Origin: Betaproteobacteria bacterium
GTDB taxonomy: Bacteria > Pseudomonadota > Gammaproteobacteria > Burkholderiales > CAIKXV01
Length of the DNA stretch: 7,793 bases
Assembly: GCA_947456915.1 (NCBI GenBank)
Contig: CANGUQ010000167.1
Coordinates: forward strand, 1-7,793
Direction: 5' to 3'
This document shows, piece by piece, positions 6,123 through 7,793 of this stretch; positions within the stretch are counted from its first letter, which is position 1, and every line of letters starts with the position of its first letter. Position numbers and translations under genes: made by a program. The notes beneath the pieces were generated by a model. The model worked only from the letters and a program-made list of their open reading frames with translations. It did no database searches and was not told the DNA's origin.

Positions 6123-6563
6123 TCATGCGCGCAGCAGTCGCTGCTTCTCGCGCTGCCACTGGCGATCCTTCTCGGCAGCGCGCTTGTCGTGCTGCTTCTT
6201 GCCCTTGGCGAGTCCGATCTCCAGCTTCACCCGCCCGCGGGTGAGGTGCAGGTCGAGCGGCACCAGCGTGTAGCCGGCGCGCTCGACGCGGCCGATCAGC
6301 CGGTCGAGTTCTGCTGCATGCAGCAGCAGCTTGCGGGTGCGCGTGGGATCGGTCTCGACGTGGGTGGAGGCCGAGGTGAGCGGGCTGATGTGGCAGCCGA
6401 CGAGAAACGCCTCGCCGTTGCGCAGGATCACATAGGCCTCCTTCAGTTGCGAGCGGCCGGCGCGGATCGCCTTCACCTCCCAGCCCATCAGGGCGAGACC
6501 GGCTTCGAGGCGCTCCTCGATGAAGTAATCGTGACCGGCTTTGCGGTTCTCGGCCAGACGCAT
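6123..6563 (-). CDS. smpB: SsrA (tmRNA)-binding protein SmpB
   Basis: Binds tmRNA and brings it to ribosomes stalled without a stop codon, enabling trans-translation. The 146-aa protein has the full family signature: ENRKAGHDYFIEER, AGLALMGWEVKAIRAGR, EAFLVGCHISPL, STHVETDPTRTRKLLLH, RLIGRVERAGYTLVPL, RVKLEIGLAKGKKQHDKR (to about residue 128) and the basic tail that folds in the decoding centre. The ATG at 6563 is chosen because the family motif begins five residues in. A longer in-frame reading up to 6698 adds an Arg/Pro-rich stretch unlike any SmpB. Compared with E. coli SmpB the N-terminal basic lead-in is missing, as is usual in betaproteobacterial forms. The ribosome-binding site is weak (GGA about 5 bp upstream). 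The ssrA RNA gene itself is not in this window. Confidence 0.97.
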   Translation of the reverse strand: MRLAENRKAGHDYFIEERLEAGLALMGWEVKAIRAGRSQLKEAYVILRNGEAFLVGCHISPLTSASTHVETDPTRTRKLLLHAAELDRLIGRVERAGYTLVPLDLHLTRGRVKLEIGLAKGKKQHDKRAAEKDRQWQREKQRLLRA

Positions 6564-6796
6564 GGGATTCCGTTCGACAGGCGGGCGGGAGCGGCGGCGT
6601 CGCCGCGCGTGGGCCGATGACCCGATGGAGGGCGCGCTGCGGCGGACGGGGAGCGAGGCGCGGTTACCGCCAGCGGGCAACCCGTCGCATTGCCGCACGC
6701 CGGCCGGTATCGCGCAGCCGCATTCAACCTGAAAGTCACGTCAGGGCAGTGATGCTGAAATGACCGTCAGGATAGTAAGTAACGCAGAAAAACGGC

Positions 6797-6821
6797 CCGG
6801 GACAGCAAAAAAGCTGCCCGG
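6797..6821 (-). terminator. Hairpin with T-run, terminator/attenuator-like on the minus strand
   Basis: The bases at 6797-6806 pair with 6813-6821 as nine base pairs with one bulged base (6802). On the minus strand the loop is six Ts, and the stem is followed by GCCG and then five Ts (6788-6792). This resembles an intrinsic terminator, with the T-run a few bases late. No minus-strand gene ends here, so it would act on a leader of smpB or on a short RNA. On the plus strand there is no T-run after the stem. Confidence 0.3.
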
Positions 6822-6827
6822 AAGGGG

Positions 6828-6856
6828 GTGAGAAAATCTCGGAAACCCGTTATTCT
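6828..6856 (+). promoter_or_regulatory. Weak sigma70-like promoter candidate for ratA-rnfH
   Basis: GTGAGA (6828-6833) matches TTGACA at four of six positions. TATTCT (6851-6856) matches TATAAT at four of six, with an ideal 17-bp spacer. It would give a leader of about 170 nt before ratA. On the opposite strand the same bases give TAGAAT (6857-6852), a five-of-six -10 box for smpB, but only a poor -35 is visible upstream of it. Matches of this quality occur by chance, so this is only a pointer to the likely promoter zone. Confidence 0.22.
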
Positions 6857-6971
6857 ACTGGCCTTTTCTGCGGGTGGTCCGCACTTGTAGTCGGTTGCAT
6901 GGCAATCCTGTCTGCCAGCGCGGCGCCGATCCGGCAACGACTCGATTCCTGTCGCTGCCAGGCGGGGATCG

Positions 6972-6988
6972 TGCACCGCCGCGGTGCA
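6972..6988. other. 7-bp perfect hairpin in the ratA leader
   Basis: TGCACCG (6972-6978) and CGGTGCA (6982-6988) form a perfect stem with a 3-nt CCG loop, 48 bp before the ratA start. There is no T-run, so it is not an intrinsic terminator. It could stabilise the leader or be a protein-binding palindrome; equally it may be chance in GC-rich DNA. Confidence 0.25.
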
Positions 6989-7036
6989 GCGCACGACCGG
7001 TTTCGCGGCGGCGGCAGGGCAAAACGGATCGAGTGC

Positions 7037-7474
7037 ATGGCTCTGGTTGAGAAGTCGGTTCTGGTGCAGTACACGCCGGAGCAGATGTTCAGGCTGGTCG
7101 ACCAGGTCGAGGACTATCCGGCGTTCCTGCCCTGGTGCGGCGGCAGTTCGGTCGCAGACCGGGGGGCGGCGAAGTTGCGGGCGACGGTGATCATCGACTA
7201 CCACCGCGTGCGGCAGAGCTTCACCACGGAAAATACCCGGCGCGAGCCGGAGTCGATAGAGGTACAGCTGGTCGACGGGCCGTTCCGCAGGCTGGATGGC
7301 TCGTGGCGTTTCAAGCCGCTGGGACAGCAGGCTTGCAAGATCGAATTCCGCCTCCATTACGAATTTGCGAGTCGGATTCTCGAGAAGTTGCTTTCACCGG
7401 TGTTCAATCACATCGCGAACACCTTCGTCGATGCGTTCGTGAAGCGGGCCGAACAGGTCTACGGCAAACAATGA
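7037..7474 (+). CDS. ratA: RatA family START/Coq10-like (SRPBCC) protein
   Basis: The protein is 145 aa, the usual family length. It belongs to the Coq10/RatA branch of the START-like lipid-binding fold. E. coli RatA (YfjG) was reported to block 70S assembly when overproduced, while Coq10-type homologues bind quinone, so the physiological role is not settled. Family marks: VEKSVLVQYTPEQMFRLVDQVEDYPAFLPWC at the N-terminus, an LRATVIIDYHRVRQSFTT strand region, LVDGPFRRLDGSWRF, and the C-terminal helix with FNHIANTFVDAFVKRAEQVYG. The ATG at 7037 fits the family start. An in-frame ATG at 6899 would add 46 Arg/Cys-rich residues foreign to the family. The ribosome-binding site is weak (GGA, 7026-7028). 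The stop overlaps the next gene as ATGA. Confidence 0.93.
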   Translation: MALVEKSVLVQYTPEQMFRLVDQVEDYPAFLPWCGGSSVADRGAAKLRATVIIDYHRVRQSFTTENTRREPESIEVQLVDGPFRRLDGSWRFKPLGQQACKIEFRLHYEFASRILEKLLSPVFNHIANTFVDAFVKRAEQVYGKQ

Positions 7475-7793
7475 GTGATTTTCGAGTTGAAGTGGTGTAC
7501 GCGCTGCCGCAGCGGCAGACTCTGATCGCACTGACGGTCGACGAGGGCACGACCGTGGCGCAGGCGATTCGCCGTTCCGGACTGCTCGAGCAGCACCCGG
7601 ATCTCGATCCGAAGACGGCGCAGGTCGGGGTCTGGGGCAGGGCGGTCGAACTCGACCATCGCCTGCGGGACCGTGACCGCGTGGAGATCTACCGGCCGGT
7701 CACCGCCGACGCCAAGGAAGTCCGCCGCGAGCGCGTGCAGGCCGCGCGTGCATCGCTGCCTGCCGCCAAGCGCCCGGCTGCGCCGCGTCGCCG
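7471..7793 (+). CDS. rnfH: RnfH family protein (UPF0125), 3' end beyond window
   Basis: The ATG at 7471 overlaps the ratA stop as ATGA, a sign of coupled translation. The 107 visible codons remain open to the window edge. The sequence begins MSDFRVEVVYALPQRQ and continues with LTVDEGTTVAQAI, VGVWGRAVELDHRLRDRDRVEIYRPVTADAKEVRRERV. This matches the RnfH/UPF0125 ubiquitin-like (beta-grasp) family, including the DRVEIYRPL-type motif and the ADPKE-like turn. After about residue 88 it becomes an Ala/Arg/Pro-rich basic tail, common in this family, so the stop is probably close beyond the window. RnfH is named from some rnf operons, but next to ratA it is usually a separate protein of unknown role. 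Pairing with ratA is a widely conserved arrangement. Confidence 0.93.
   Translation, partial: MSDFRVEVVYALPQRQTLIALTVDEGTTVAQAIRRSGLLEQHPDLDPKTAQVGVWGRAVELDHRLRDRDRVEIYRPVTADAKEVRRERVQAARASLPAAKRPAAPRR

Larger units (their letters stand above)
6564..7036. other. Divergent smpB-ratA intergenic region (473 bp), no protein gene seen
   Basis: This separates smpB (leftward) from ratA (rightward) and must hold control signals for both. Next to smpB it is very GC-rich, with a GCGGCG/CGCCGC stem (6591-6596 with 6601-6606) in the smpB leader. CGTCAGG occurs twice, at 6739-6745 and 6765-6771. The segment about 6770-6860 is the least GC-rich and is the likeliest promoter zone. Open frames crossing this region translate to Arg/Pro/Cys-rich sequence with no family features. 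I see no tRNA and no tmRNA-like ends. Confidence 0.6.

Noticed and set aside
5064..6244. Long open frames on both strands (5064-6119 minus, 5279-6244 plus) overlapping the rhomboid.
   Set aside because: They are out-of-frame shadows with Arg/Gln/Pro-rich composition. The rhomboid frame carries the intact catalytic motifs, and the convergent genes explain the region.
6564..6698. N-terminal extension of SmpB by 45 residues.
   Set aside because: The extension is Arg/Pro-rich and foreign to the family; the family motif starts right after the ATG at 6563.
6899..7036. N-terminal extension of RatA by 46 residues.
   Set aside because: It is Arg/Cys-rich, contains a perfect hairpin at DNA level and has no family counterpart; the ATG at 7037 gives the standard RatA length and start.
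6564..7036. tmRNA gene (ssrA) next to smpB.
   Set aside because: I could not find the expected GGGGCTGATT-like 5' end, tRNA-like acceptor ends or a tag reading frame in the gap.
1..7793. Mobile elements, CRISPR arrays, tRNA or rRNA genes.
   Set aside because: No transposase or integrase motifs, terminal repeats, spaced direct repeats or RNA-gene signatures were seen on either strand.

Overview
The window is GC-rich bacterial DNA, compactly coded, and looks like a Gram-negative proteobacterium. It carries outer-membrane and TonB-type genes, plus the smpB / ratA / rnfH neighbourhood typical of Beta- and Gammaproteobacteria. The SmpB protein reads most like betaproteobacterial versions, or those of deep-branching gammaproteobacteria: it has a very short N-terminus and ends in a QREKQRLLR-type tail. 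Genus cannot be fixed from this sequence alone. I see no insertion sequence, tRNA, rRNA, CRISPR array or prophage gene.

Region 1 (1-5471, + strand) is a tight run of genes that appears to encode a dedicated, proton-driven envelope machine. After the last codons of an unidentified upstream gene come five genes. The first is an ExbB/TolQ-type proton channel protein fused to a secreted DUF2341 plus LamG-like N-terminus. Next are an ExbD-type partner and a TonB-like energy transducer. A large 'putative porin' family outer-membrane protein follows, and then a secreted coiled-coil protein whose start overlaps the end of the porin gene. Spacings are 20, 19, 120 and -14 bp. The likely logic is that ExbB/ExbD use the proton gradient to drive TonB, which acts across the periplasm on an outer-membrane partner. 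The porin and the coiled-coil protein are the obvious candidates for partner and accessory. No TonB-dependent receptor lies inside the window. The 120-bp tonB-porin gap holds two adjacent potential hairpins and is the only place in the run where expression could easily be uncoupled.

Region 2 (5498-6563, - strand) converges on region 1 with only 26 bp between stop codons. Read in its own direction it is smpB, the tmRNA-binding protein of trans-translation, followed 52 bp later by a compact rhomboid intramembrane serine protease with its catalytic residues intact. An 8-bp perfect inverted repeat contains both convergent stop codons.

Region 3 (6564-7036) is a 473-bp divergent intergenic region. 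Its GC-rich part lies next to smpB. Its only A/T-richer part (about 6770-6860) contains a hairpin with T-runs when read on the minus strand, and weak promoter-like boxes facing both ways.

Region 4 (7037-7793, + strand) is ratA, a START/Coq10-like protein, overlapping rnfH by ATGA. The rnfH gene runs off the window. Regions 2-4 are ordinary conserved housekeeping context; the unusual content is the ExbB-fusion/ExbD/TonB/porin/coiled-coil locus of region 1.
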